From the NCBI GenBank assembly GCA_963971225.1, contig OZ020269.1:106897486-106961485 (forward strand): a stretch of 64,000 nt of DNA, given 5' to 3'. The position numbers were made by a program, and so were the translations under genes. Below are positions 44,470-56,290 of this stretch, piece after piece (position 1 is the first letter of the stretch; every line of letters begins with the position of its first letter). The notes under the pieces were generated by a model. The model was not told the DNA's origin, ran no database searches, and saw nothing but the letters and a program-made list of their open reading frames with translations. The DNA comes from Melieria omissa (Eukaryota; Arthropoda; Insecta; Diptera; Ulidiidae).

Positions 44470-46937
44470 AACCCGCACATACTCGACAAATTTCCAGCCA
44501 ATGTCTCATTGGTCCGCTCAAAGTTCAACAACATTCTTATGCAGGTACACAACAACAAAAACAATAAGAAGACAACAACACTAGCAAGCGATGCTTGGTG
44601 GGGGGGAACTGCAAGCGAAAATATGCCACACTGCAGACCTCAAATAAAAAACCATATAAAACGTACAAAAGACATGAAAGCCAGAACAGAAACATGCCGG
44701 ACGATGGCATAACAGCAAAGTCAATTCAAACCAAGAAAAAAAAACACACACATACGACAACAACAACAAAACTGTATTCACAATAAAACATAAAAAACTA
44801 AAACAGCGAAGAGCAAAAAACTAAACGAAAAAAAGGCAAATAAATAGAAATAAAAATACAAAAGGCAGCATTCATGTGAGACGAAAAAAAGGAAGAGAAA
44901 TAAAATCGTAAGAAATGAAATGAGATGAAATTCTCTGGAGTCCTTTCCAGGAATTATGCCTGCAGGTTAGGCAATTGAGTGCGTCAGCATAAAGTAAAAC
45001 AAAAACAAAAACAAAACAAATGCAAACCAGTTTGGAGCAAAAGGAACGGTGGCTCACGGTTAGTCGAAGCGAAGCGAGACGGCAGAAGGACTGAAAGACT
45101 GCAAGACAGACCCAGTTTCCATCAGGAAAGTTGGCTGTCTACGCGATCGTTTAGGCAAAAAAATTAATATTTCTTTCAGATTTGAAACACCAAAGACGGT
45201 CTCAGCTGTAGTCAGAAAAGTGTTCATGTAAAAACGTCAGTCAAGAAAAATTTTCCATGGTAACTTTACTCTGATAAAGGCACAACTGAAAGTAACAACA
45301 AAACGAGCGAGAGCAGAAAAGTGGAATACAAATAAAGCAAAAACCGTAGAGGAACCAAAATAGAAGCAAAAAAGAAAACAAAATCAGGTTGCAGAAAGAA
45401 TCTGCAGAAATTTATGGATTTGAAAATGGAAACAAACTAAAGAAACTAAAATGAATTAAGAAAACTCTACAGTAAGAAGTGACAGAGAAACTAATAAAAA
45501 CAAAAACAACAACAATAACAACAACCAGTTCTGAAGCAACCAACTCGCCCACTTGGCGCGTTCATTGCTCGCTGCAACGCTTTCGTTTTTATTTGTGTGC
45601 TTCTGTTGTTGTTTTTGTTGTTGCTTTGTTTAGCCTTTTCTGACCGTCGATAAAGTGAAAAAATTTTAAACTTGAAATGGTTAGAAAAAAGAGCAAAAAG
45701 AAATCCATTCCTTTTTCACTTTTCACACAATGCTCCATGTTCACACAATTCTCTCTTTTCTCTGCAGCGTTTCATTGTCTTCTGCCGCTTCTATGTTTGG
45801 TTTAGTCCAGCGATGATCTTTTCAGTAGTTTAGTAGAATCACTGGTTTCTTACTTAATACGGTTTTTCCTCAATAATGCAAAAACAGTGTTGCTTCCTGT
45901 ACATTTTACGCCCACAATTCCTGAATTTCTCACATTTTCATTTCCATTCGTTTTCCTGTCTTTAATGCTTCTTCCCTCATTTGAAGTCAGACGTCTGTCT
46001 TGTAGTTATTTTAGCGTGAAATGAAGTTTTCACTGGCAACAAACAAACTAAAAAGGAAAAGACCACTCAATCTCATAAAATATTACAACGCTTCCTGCTG
46101 CCACTTCAACAGTTACAAAAACGACACTTTTCGCGCTCTCAGCTCCATTGCATCAATTGGCTGCAAGCACATTGCTGTTGTTGTTGTTGTTATTGTTGCC
46201 GCTGGTGTTGCGCTGTCATTGTCGCGACGCGCAGCAATTCATTTACGCTGCTCATTTGTTGTTCTTGCCACCGACAGATCGTCTCGACGTGCACCTGGAA
46301 GCGGCTACCACTGGCTGTGTCTCTGCTTAGTTTTTCCCTTTGCCCGGGGATGCAATGAAAACATTGCAGCATGGCGCCTTACAAGAGCAAAAACATGAAT
46401 CTATATAAATAAATAAATAAATAACTGAAAAGAAAAGAAGCAACAACCCATAAATGGCAAACAAAAACGCAAAGAACACAGTCAGTTAGAGTTGCCTGAA
46501 TGCCGTTCAGTACGCTGCCAACAGATGATTGAGTTTTAGGTCCTCGACAAAAAATGGAAAAAAATAGTAAAGAAATACTTGAAAAGAACCGTAGTTACGC
46601 AAGGGAGCATGAACATAATGTAATCCGAAACCAATCAGTCAGACAGCTGCGCAGTTCTCTCTGCTCAAAAAAGGAGCACACAGGCGGCTGAATAAGCCAC
46701 AACTCTGAGAAATCTTAGCATCGTAACCCGGTGAACTGGAAGATGCCAATCAAAAATATTACAGAATTACATGTAGATTGTAGATAGATTAATATGAAGA
46801 TCCTTTTCGCGATTCTAGGCCTTCTTCCCATTCCCAGCCAATTTTTCCATCTTTGCATTGTACTTCCTTCTTCATTAGTCTCATTCTTTTATCCATACGT
46901 CACAGTTTCAACAAAATCTTTCCTTCTGTGTAATATA
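44470..46937. other. A-rich low-complexity DNA, no supported gene
   Basis: Plus-strand A-rich sequence (aaaacaac, aaataaa, caaaaacaaaaac runs at 44820-45560), then mixed DNA with a TTG run at 46174-46197. Open frames are short and composition-driven. No element ends are recognised until 46938. Confidence 0.45.
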
Positions 46938-47546
46938 GGGTGTTTTTTTTAGAGGTTTGTTTTTCGAATAGAGATAAAACTGGCATTTTGTGGTCAAATC
47001 TGGCAACTCTAATGTCATTTATGTTCAGTTTCGTTTGCCGTTTCATCATGAACAGGTTGACAAAAGAACAACGCTTGCAAATCGTGCAAATTTTTTTCGA
47101 AAATAATGGTTCAGTTCGCGAAGTTTACCGCAAGCTCCGTCCATTTTATGGTCGACATAATCGTCCATCAGAGCAAAATCGGTCCATCCATCGGTTAACC
47201 ATGGGTCGTTTTCGCACTACGTTTACTCTATGTGATAATACGCATCCGCAGAGACGTCGAACAGTGCGAAGAAACAATTGCCGCTGTAGAGCAAAATGTT
47301 GAAGAGGACCCGAATGAATCGATTCGCCACCGTGCACAGCAATTGGAGCTTTGTCCATCAACTTTAAAAATTGGACCTGTAGCATTGGCTTTATTCGAGC
47401 CAGCCGCGGCGGCCACATGCCTGAAATCATATTTAAACATTAATGGAATAAAATTATCCTTCCAATAAAGCCAAATTGATGGACATTAAAGAGATTTTCT
47501 TGTGTTTTATTTCAATTCGAAGTTCTATACCTCTAAAAAAACACCC
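46938..47546. mobile_element. 609-bp deleted Tc1/mariner-superfamily element with TA target
   Basis: The inverted ends are gggtgttttttttagaggt at 46938-46956 and acctctaaaaaaacaccc at 47529-47546, differing by one base in the homopolymer. A TA dinucleotide flanks each end (46936-46937 and 47547-47548). The interior is a transposase gene with a large internal deletion (next entry). It would need transposase supplied in trans. Confidence 0.92.
47048..47443 (+). pseudogene. Transposase remnant with DUF4817-like N-terminus
   Basis: The frame starts MNRLTKEQRLQIVQIFFEN at ATG 47048 and continues with VREVYRKLRPFYGRHNRPSE, an N-terminal helix-turn-helix domain (DUF4817 type) found with many insect Tc1/mariner-superfamily transposases. 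After a frameshift it continues EETIAAVEQNVEEDPNESIR and HRAQQLELCPSTL, then jumps, in another frame, to a typical C-terminal end RGGHMPEIIFKH and stop at 47443. The whole catalytic DDE/D region between CPSTL and the C-terminus is missing, so the gene is nonfunctional. Confidence 0.88.
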
Positions 47547-47621
47547 TATAGCTTTGTTAACTTTAAATCGAATGTGTCTTCCACCTTTGTATTTTAATTT
47601 TTTTTCCATTTTTCTTTATAT

Positions 47622-48032
47622 TGTTACGAAAATCCAAGTTCCAAGGTTCGTTTGGATTGTGTTTGAAAATAAAACAACTTCAATTATTCAGCGCAAAACG
47701 CAGTCGGAAACTAACAATCACTTTATTTACAGAATTACACTTGTATCGTATCTACACTTGTTATCCCTTTGCTTGCTAAACACAGACTCGACGCCTTGCG
47801 CTGCCACTGCTGCTTTTATACTAGTTTTCTTATCGCGCCGAAGTTTCTTGCGCATTTCAGTTGTACTTTCTATCTCGATTGTTCTAGCAAAGTTCATTAG
47901 CTTTCGCGAACCATCCTTGTCATATCGGACTATCCAAGCGAATTATACCAAATTTGCCATACTTCAAAGTGCATGCCTAAAAGTATGCTTGGAAAAGCAT
48001 CCGTGCATAGAAAAGCATTCAGCATCGTTTCA
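47622..48032 (-). mobile_element. Second solo LTR, gypsy-type, 4-bp target duplication
   Basis: On the minus strand it starts TGAAACGATG and ends TTCGTAACA. The tetramer atat flanks it at 47618-47621 and 48033-48036. It has a TATAAAAG box (plus 47813-47820) and an AATAAA signal (plus 47722-47727) in the right order, about 90 bp apart. The region around the poly(A) signal (aataaagtgattgtt, then gactgcgttt, then gttttattttcaaa) is shared with the LTR at 24707-25256. U3 is different and lacks the minisatellite. It is a related but separate family, again without internal sequence. Confidence 0.9.
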
Positions 48033-48039
48033 ATATCTA

Positions 48040-48924
48040 TTTTACTTCTTTCTACCTTATTGATTAATCTGTCGTTCTACCGATGAGATCTATTCCTGCA
48101 AGCCATGCTAAAATCATATGATGGCACCTCGGTTCAAGTTTCGTCAAAAACACTCATATTTTAACCTACCACTACTAAAAGCTCTAAATGGATCTCTATC
48201 TGGCATCGCTAAGGATCTAAAAGAGGTCTTTGTGAGGCCGATTAGCCAGACTTCCTGTCTTCGAATTCCTATTACCTGCCTTTTGATTAGCCCCATTGTT
48301 TTTTACTTTTTTTACATCTGCCTCTTCTTACTCTTCGCATCCAGTTCCAGAGGGGAGGACGTCCTCATATTTAGATATGTTTCTCTTCTCCTTCTTTAAG
48401 TCGAAGCAACCTAGAACCTACTTCTATTTCTATTTCTTTTCTTATTCCTATATCTCCCCATCTCCATCTCTGTCACCATCTTTTCCTCCTTCTCCTCAGC
48501 CCTCTTCTTAAGATCTCCTTCTATTTCCATTGTTTCTTCATTTTAATCCCGTATTCCTGTCCCTATTCCACTCGCTCATCGTTCCTCTTCACTTCCACTC
48601 ACACTTCTTTTTCTCTCTGTCTTTTTTTCGCTTCTCTTTCTCTCTGTCTTCTTTCCTATTGCATTCTATTCGGTCAACTCCAAGATAAGGAATATCTGAT
48701 AGTAAATTTATAACTCAAAAAGATATGTGTCCTCATGGTAGTACGTAACGTATAAATTATTTACTTTTTACTAGGAACAGAATAATTACGCCAATTAGTC
48801 ATGAGCTGTGAATAAGTAGGATCTCTTACATCTCTACTCTACTCCTACACTTCCTCTACTTCTACTTCTTCTTCTTCTACTTCTACTGCTACTTCTACTC
48901 TACTCTACTCTACTCAACTCTAAT
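48040..48924. other. Polypyrimidine-rich DNA
   Basis: C/T-rich plus strand, most extreme at 48400-48660 (ttcttattcctatatctccc and similar) and 48830-48915 (tctactcttctacttc runs). Such long pyrimidine tracts can form triplex DNA. No gene is supported. Confidence 0.6.
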
Positions 48925-49365
48925 CTACTCGACTCGTCCCGACCTGACTCGACTCGTCCCGACCTGACTCGACTCGTCCCGACCTGACACTACTCGTCCC
49001 GACCTGACACGACTCCTACCGACTTGACACGACTCGTCCCGACCTGACACGACTCGTCCCGACCCGACTCGATGCGTCCCGACCTGACTCGACTCGTACC
49101 GACTTAACCCGACTCGTTCCGACTTGACACAACTCGTCCCGACTTGATACGACTCGTCTCGACCTAACACGACTTGTCCCGACTTAACACGACTCGTCCC
49201 GACCCGACTCGATGCATCTCGACCTGACTCGACTCGTCCCGACTCGACCAGTCTCGGCTCGACCCGTCTCGACTGGATTCGACCCTATTCGCCCCGCCTC
49301 GACTCGACTCGACTCGACTCGACCCGTGTCGACTCGATCCATATTCGCCTCGACACGACCCGACT
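48925..49365. repeat. ~20-bp ACTCGTCCCGACCTGAC minisatellite
   Basis: More than 15 copies of a unit like actcgtcccgacctgac plus a short spacer run from 48930 to about 49240. They then degrade to cgactcgactcgactc and gaccc-type pentamers to 49365. Units differ at one or two bases. The minus-strand Arg/Ser/Gly repeat frame is a product of the array and not a gene. Confidence 0.92.
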
Positions 49366-49380
49366 ATCTCTTTTTATATT

Positions 49381-49610
49381 CATACCAGTAAACTAGTTAA
49401 AGCTTTCCATCCTCCGGTCTATACTCCTCTTCTTACTATTTTAGCCCGTCTTCCTCTCTCCGTATCTTTCTCTCTTCCCATCCTCTTCTTCCTTCATACC
49501 AGTAAACTAGCTAAAGCTTTTCATACCCCGGTCTATATTCCTCTCCTTACTGTTTTGGCCTGTCTTCCTGTCTCATTCTCTCTTTTATTGTCCTCGTCTT
49601 CCTTTCCTTT
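49381..49610. repeat. Two-copy ~114-bp tandem duplication
   Basis: The word cataccagtaaactag and the following taaagctttncat, ccggtctatantcctct and ttactnttttngccngtctt occur at 49381 and again at 49495, 114 bp apart, in pyrimidine-rich DNA. Confidence 0.8.
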
Positions 49611-49687
49611 AACTATATATTTCTCTCCCTCTGCATTTTCCGTTCTATATCCTTCTCCATACTCTTTTACTCTTCTCCCTTTCTATG

Positions 49688-49801
49688 TTCCTTGTTCACT
49701 CCTCTCTGAATTATAGGGCCTCCACAAGACCGCCTTGTGTTGGTTATGTTAATTGGTTGTGTTGTTCTGCCAGGGTAGGTGATTGGTCTGCCGTAGGTAG
49801 G
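49688..49801 (-). mobile_element. Second copy of the retroposon nested at 35374
   Basis: About 110 bp match 35390-35495 closely: ttgttcactcctctctg, atagggcct, cacaagac, gccttgtgttggtta and gttctgccagggtaggtgat occur in the same order. It represents the tail end of the element in minus orientation. The part farther from the tail is absent, so it is more strongly 5'-truncated. It sits in pyrimidine-rich DNA. Confidence 0.82.
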
Positions 49802-51858
49802 ACTCCTCTTGTTGTCTCCTTCTATTTTTGTCCTAAGAAGAGAAACATTCTTTTTCCTGTCTATGCATTCCTCGCTGTTGCTTTCATTCTTTCGTTTTTT
49901 CTCGCTTTCTATTTCTTTTATCCTTCTCTGTTTCTGGTGCTTTCCCTCTAATTCTCCCACTCTTTCTCTTCCTTTTGCTCCCTTCAGTACCTTAAACACC
50001 ATATAACCGACCTTATCAATGCCCTATCGGTATCGCAATCAATTGGTTCTCCTATTGCCCCAACCACAAACTGTTGGCCTGTCCAACTGTCTTCGCAATG
50101 CAATAGGCAGACACCAATTTTTCCGTATGAGAAACACGAATCGCCTTGAGCTTTAATTGTCTTAACTGCAATATGTCAATAAAGAAAAGTCAATTGCCTG
50201 TGAAAGACGGTAATATATGTCTTAAAAGCAACAACAACAACAACAACAAGGTGAGAACAACAATAAACCGAAATCTTGTAAAACCCTTTCGAAAGCAACG
50301 AGACTGCAATGCGGCCGTGGGTGGAGTCGGCCTTAAAAGGCGCTTACACAACTTCGACCGACCGACGATTAACACCCTTAAGGGCGAACGTGGTCCATGG
50401 CTGGTTGGATGGGTGGATGTGCCAGAATCGAACGTGGATACTGCGGCAACGATTAGAGGATGTGAGCGGCACGCGGCCGAGAGGCATTTAACCCTTTCCT
50501 GGCCACATGGCAAAGGACTTGTGCAACCCTTTCCCCATAAATGCCACGCAAGGCAATAATTTTCGCGGTTAACTGCAACTTGTGGCACTGTTTCCCACAA
50601 GGCAAGAAAAAAAAGACTTGGATTCGAAAAAGGAATCAAGGAAACCCGTTTTTGGGGGACGGGGAAAATGTGGAAATAGTTCCATCTTCGGCGGCACGAG
50701 GGTGGGTCGACTTTGTTGCGGTTGTGCGGTGCTTAAGGCCGCAAATAAATTGGACAGAGCAAGCGAAATAATGTTATTGTTATTGTTGTTGTTATTGGGG
50801 CAGCACAACGCACTGACGCAACAACAATGCAACAATTGTTGACGTAATTATGGGTTGGCGTACGAGGCGGCGCGCTACCGGAAGTGGCAATGCGGCGACT
50901 GTCAAGTCACAATAACCGTCAATTTTCCGTATTGCTTTTTTTTCTGCTGTATTTTCAATTTCTCAGGGGGTAGTTGTCCTTTCGAAAGGAAATTCGAAAC
51001 TGCTTTTTTTGTAGAAATTCGCTCAACATTTGGCTGCCATTTGACGTTTGACTGCTGGCTGTCAGCTGTTTTTGACATGCGTTCCCCTCACCAGTTGCCA
51101 CAGTTTGTTGCAACATCAAAGCCATTTGCTTTCTTTCTGTGTGTGTGTATGTGTGTTTGTGTTTATAAAGCAAATAGAGTTGGAACTAGAAAAAGCAAAT
51201 ATGAAGTCTCAGCATAATTTGATGACTTTTAAATTTTCCAGACTTTTATTCCCCAAACTCGTTCACTTTCAAGTGTTAAAATTCCAGTCCGCTCCTGCGT
51301 GCTTTTCGAACTCTTTAGCTGTTGTTAGTATTTTTCGGGGACACTTCTGGTGTCTGCTGTGAATTTTACAAGCCATTGATTTTTATTTGATTGCAGAAAT
51401 AGCAACAACAAGGATGTCGCCGCCGCTGCCGCTGATTAGAGATGTAAAGCAGCGCGTGGAAGGGTTGCAAGTAATGTCAGAAGAAGAATGGGCTGTCTGT
51501 GCTACGGTCTGACTGTGTGGCGTCTGCAACGCGATGCGTCGCCTGCCAGGTTTTAAGTTTGGTAATGCGTCTTTCCGGGAGAGAGGAAACCAAACCTTAT
51601 CGGCAGCAGGAATGCAAAGTCAGAAGGCAATCTCGGATGCAGTCCCCAGTGCTTTCGTTTTGACAACAATAACAACAACCAGAGCCGGCAAAGACAACTA
51701 TTAGACACCGGAGATAGCAGTGTGAGGCGTTTGATTTCGAAGCGCATTTGTTGTATTTTATTTTCCTGTTGGAATCAGCAGACGAAACGAAGGAGTCAAG
51801 CACATAAATTAAATGAGAAGTTAGAGAGGAAGTGAGTTCAGGGAATAGATTCTCAAAG
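49802..51858. other. Mixed DNA, no supported gene
   Basis: Pyrimidine-rich to 49990, then GC-moderate DNA with short caacaac and attgttgtt runs near 50227-50247 and 50770-50800 and a (GT)n tract near 51139-51162. Overlapping frames on both strands at 50146-50840 are similar in length and composition, so none is preferred. At 50488 taaccctttcc resembles a piggyBac-type end but has no partner. Confidence 0.4.
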
Positions 51859-51859
51859 T

Positions 51860-52257
<398 letters not shown>

Positions 52258-53329
52258 TCTCTCTGCTTTTCCCTCCAAAATTTTCAATTTTTCAAATTTT
52301 TGCACACTCTTCTTTACAACCCCCCATTAAACTTCAACATATCATCCCCCCTTTTCGCGGCACCTCCCCTCCCCCGCATTCCAACCGCCCACGCGCCAAT
52401 TCACCTCAACCGCAAGTGTCAAACTTCATTAAAAATTCCCTGACAACGCGCGCGCTTCTTCGTTTTTTTCAATTTATCTATTTGTTGTTGCTGTACTTGT
52501 CTGACAGTTTATGTTGGTGGCGGCTTTACTTTTTCTTTTGTTATTGTTATTGTTATTGTAACCGATGCGCTTCAACAATTTTCAACTTTGCTTTCAACTT
52601 TTCACGTTAATTCGTAATTTAAGCCAATTTTGGTTGTAATTGTTGCACTTTGTTACAGCTGCTGTTTGTTGTTGTTGTTGTTTTTGTTGTTGATATAATG
52701 CTTGAAAAAAAAAAGTTGTGTCTCTCAGTCAAGCAGCACAAATTGACACAGCGACACGCGACAACTGCCGCCAAGAACAAATACCGTTTAGTCACAAAGC
52801 GCACATCTGCGCAATACATAGACATTATATACATAGGTATACATATTTACCTATGTACAAATATAAATATGCAGACATGTATTTATATATTCGTCGGCAT
52901 TCAAACAGTGTTAGCGGTCGAATGCACAAAGTGCTTTCGCCTTGTGTCAACTCTGACTGTCGCATTTAACATGCTTTCGCTCTTTTCGTTTGACAGTCGA
53001 CATGTGATTGCTACAGTTGTTGCTGTTGTTGTTGTTGTTCGCACCACACTAGCCGTCCCAATGTGCTGCCAATATGTCACATCCCACACACGTACACGCA
53101 CACACATACAAACACAAGCACAATGCGAGCACTTGATTTGCTTGAACACGCCCCCTTTTTCGGTTCACATTTAATTAACTTGTTGCAATTAAGTTGACAG
53201 TTGTGCGCTTTAAATGTCGAACAACGCCGAAGCAGCACAAGTTGGGTGGTGGTTTCAAAATGTTTCGAAAGAAGGAAATACTCAATTTTAAGGCAACTTT
53301 ATAGTCCTTGAATAGGAGATGTCTGCCTG
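52258..53329. other. Mixed low-complexity DNA
   Basis: C-rich at 52318-52400, then TTG runs near 52664-52690 and 53016-53040 and a ta/ca-rich stretch at 52815-52890. No gene or element end is recognised. Confidence 0.45.
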
Positions 53330-54850
53330 CATTGTGGCTTCTTTTACTATTTTACTTCTTTTTCTTCACATTCTCTTTTAAGTTCCTTCTTCACTTCTTT
53401 TAATTTTAAGCCAACTTCGTTGTCCTTGAATGGGTGATTTCATCTTCCTTTGTGGCTACTTTTACTACTTCACTTCTATTACTTTTTCTTCCCTTTCTTT
53501 TTTAAGTCCTTTCTTTTCTTCTCTTTGATTCTCATTGACCTTAAAGCCTTTTCTTTTCTTCTTTTGTTCATTTCTTTTCCTTTGAAGCCATCTATTTTCT
53601 TTCTCTTTTTTTTCTCTTTTCCCTTAAAGCCACCTGTTTTCTTCTCTTTCCCTATGAAGCCACTTATCTTCCACACTTGTTCTCTTCTTTTGGTGTCTTC
53701 AGCTGCTTTTATTCAGTAGTTTACTGCTTCTTTTTCTACTTTTCCCACGACATTTTCTTTTACAACTTCATTTCATCACTTTTACTTATTTTACTTGTGA
53801 AGAACTTTGAAGAACTTTCTGCCTCATTTTGTACCATTTTGTTATTAATTTTATATCCCGTTTTTTTCACATCGTAACTTTCTATTTCTTCTACATGCTT
53901 TCTTCTTTCCTATTTTGACTTCCTTTCTCAATTTCTTTCTTTCATTCTCGCTCTTGACATTTTCCTTTATCTTTCTCTCTTGATTCTTTTTCTCCTTTGC
54001 ATCTATTTTCCTCTTTGTCATATCTCCGCAGTCTTAAACCCATTAGAGCATAACGTTCGATAAATCGGACGCCAAACAAATTTTTAGTTTAGGAGTTATA
54101 TATATTTTACTCAAGGTTTATCCTTTTAAAACAGTAGTTTAATATTTTAACTTTATGCACTAATGGGTTAATCTTCCTTCTTTTTCTCACTACGCATCTT
54201 CAACATTTTCTTCCCATGTCCAAATGTTGCTTCTTCTTATTTTCTTCTATTCCCGATCGCATGTTGCTTTCAAGTCTCTACTTGATCTTTTCTCACCCTT
54301 TGCTCTTCCCTCTTCATTATCTTGTTTTTTTGCGTCTATATGTTTCCTTGTCATCTTTTCTCTGTCTTAAAACTTCAGTACTTCCTTCTCGATACACACC
54401 TTTAACATTTTCTTCCTATAATGTTTCTTCTCCTTATCCTCTCCCCTTCGCTCTCTCCCCTTCGAATCCCTTCTATTGTCCCAATTACTTGTTTCTCCTT
54501 TCTTCACTAAACATCATCAACTTATAATTCTGGGTCCCTTTCTTTCTCATACTTCTTGACTTCACGACCCATTCAAGTCCCTACTTAACTTTCTGTCATA
54601 CTTTCCTCTTCCCTCTCGATTATCTTTTTCCTTTGCATCTATTTTTCTCTTCTCGGTCTTTCTCCTTCCCTACTTCCTGCTTGCTTCACATCTTCAACAT
54701 TTTCTTCCTATAATGTTGTTCCTCCTTATGCTCTTTTCTTCCCCCCTACTATCCTTTTCAAATCCCTACTTTAATTACTTGTTCTTCCTTACTTTACTCT
54801 ACTTCTTCAACTTGCTAATAATTCTGGCCCCCCCTATACTTCACTTCAGT
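53330..54850. other. Long polypyrimidine tract
   Basis: About 1.5 kb in which the plus strand is overwhelmingly C and T (ctt, ttcc, cttt words), interrupted at 54039-54167 by a MITE. A loose repeat of tttctcttttcccttaaagcc type words recurs near 53580, 53630 and 53660. Frames here read as Phe/Leu/Ser strings and are not genes. Confidence 0.65.
54039..54167. mobile_element. 129-bp piggyBac-type MITE
   Basis: The ends are cccattagagcataa and ttatgcactaatggg, with 14 of 15 bases complementary. The right flank is TTAA (54168-54171); the left flank is TAAA preceded by T, so that copy is decayed or shifted by one. An imperfect palindrome, gttcgataaatcggac (6 of 8 pairs), lies at 54055-54070, 16 bp inside the left end. 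The interior is AT-rich and stands out from the pyrimidine tract around it. Confidence 0.75.
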
Positions 54851-55639
54851 CCTCACACCACGTGATTAACAGTCCGACTCCCTCCCAGTGGTACTTAACG
54901 CCCCTTCCGCCAATCGCACCAACCCAGCAGCCGAGTTGCATTCCGAATACACTTCGGGTGTATTTCAACTGTCCGACTGTCTCAATGGGCACTGAATTCG
55001 GTTGCTGTCGGTGCAGTTCATCATATGTCTGTCGCCACTGTCGTCAAAATGCTGTCCTCAGTGGCCAACAGCGACGATGAAAGATTATGCAAATTTTTGA
55101 CAGTCGCTCGCAAGGCGTGAATGAGCTTGAAAGTGGGGGGGAGCTGCCTGTTTCGGGCACTTTGACAAATTGCACACATTAACGTTACTATTTCCGGCTG
55201 TCATTCACATTCCAAGCGACTATAAAAATGGCGCCAGAAAACATTTCAAAGGCGTTTCACATCGCAGGATAACGAAACGAGCAAGTGCAAGGATTTTCTC
55301 AATCAGCGCCAAAGAAAATGTTTGCTTGACTCGCTTAGCTGCTCATAAAAGCCCATTACGGCATGCTTAACCCGTTAGTGACTGAAGGGACGTTTTCGTG
55401 ATTTAAAAAATGTATATAGTTTTGAAGGTTTTGGACTACTAAACAACGGTTTCGGTACAAGAATATTGAAAGGAAAATTTATTTAATTGACATTTCCATA
55501 GGAGTCATGATTCGTTCTTTGTGTTTTGCTGACTTCAGGCATGGTCCATTAGACATCACGTGACTCGACTTTTGAGTTCTATTGTCCCAAATTCTTCTAC
55601 TCGTGGCAAAGAAAATGCACTAAAGTTCTCCAGAATAAT
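54851..55639. other. Mixed DNA with a possible lone piggyBac-type end
   Basis: GC-moderate DNA to 55365. At 55367 TTAA is followed by cccgttagtgactgaaggg and an acg-tttt-cgt hairpin, resembling the left ends of the MITEs at 26807, 54039 and 58753. No matching right end is visible. After 55380 the DNA is AT-rich and merges into the next array. Confidence 0.35.
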
Positions 55640-56290
55640 TCGGAGATCGTAGATGTAATGAGCTCAGACATTCTTTTCCTCTAAGGCCTTCGAGAACAAT
55701 TCGAAGATCGTAGACGTAATGAGCTCAGACATTCTTCTCACCTTTGCCACAAACTCGCACTACGGTCCTCGAGAACAATTTGGAGATCACGGACGTAATG
55801 AACTCAGGCGTTCTTCTCTTCTTCTCGTTGCAACAAAATTGAGCTTAAGTCCTCGAGCACAGTTTGGAGATCGCAGATTTAAAGAGCTCAGACATTCTTC
55901 CTTTTCTTCTCAGGTCTTCGAGAACAATTCGGAGATCGTATACATAATGAGCTCTTCTTCTTCTCTTTGCAACAAAATCACGCTAGAGGACAGTTTGGAG
56001 ATCGCAAACCTTATGAGCTCAGACATTCTTCTTTTCTTTGCATCAAACTCGCTAAACTAAGGTCATCGAGATCAATTTGGAGATCGTAGATGCAATGAAC
56101 TCAGACATTCTTCTTTTCTTTGCATCAAACTCGCACTAAAGTCCTCGAGAACAGTTTAGTGATCATAGACGTAATAAGCTCAGATCTTCTTCTTCTTCTC
56201 GTTGTATTGAAATCGCGCTTAAGTCCTCGAGAACAGTTTGGAGATCGTAGACCTAATGAGCTCAGACATTCTTCCCGTCTTCTCTTTGTC
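55640..56290. repeat. 60-84-bp tandem array, nine units
   Basis: The unit is tcctcgagaacaatttgg, agatcgtagacgtaatgagc, tcagacattcttctt, tctttgcatcaaactcgc and actaaag. The agctcag word falls at 55661, 55722, 55801, 55885, 55949, 56016, 56098, 56177 and 56259. Full units are about 80 bp; several lack the caaactcgc part. The long frames across it are repeat-encoded. Confidence 0.9.

Noticed and set aside
47476..48063. 195-codon plus-strand ORF
   Set aside because: It starts inside the DUF4817-type MITE and runs antisense through the solo LTR, so it is coincidental.
48925..49170. 81-codon Arg/Ser/Gly repeat ORF on the minus strand
   Set aside because: Translation of the ~20-bp minisatellite.
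50488..50536. taaccctttcc and aaccctttcc words as piggyBac-type ends
   Set aside because: Both point the same way, no GGGTTAA partner is nearby and the target is not clearly duplicated.
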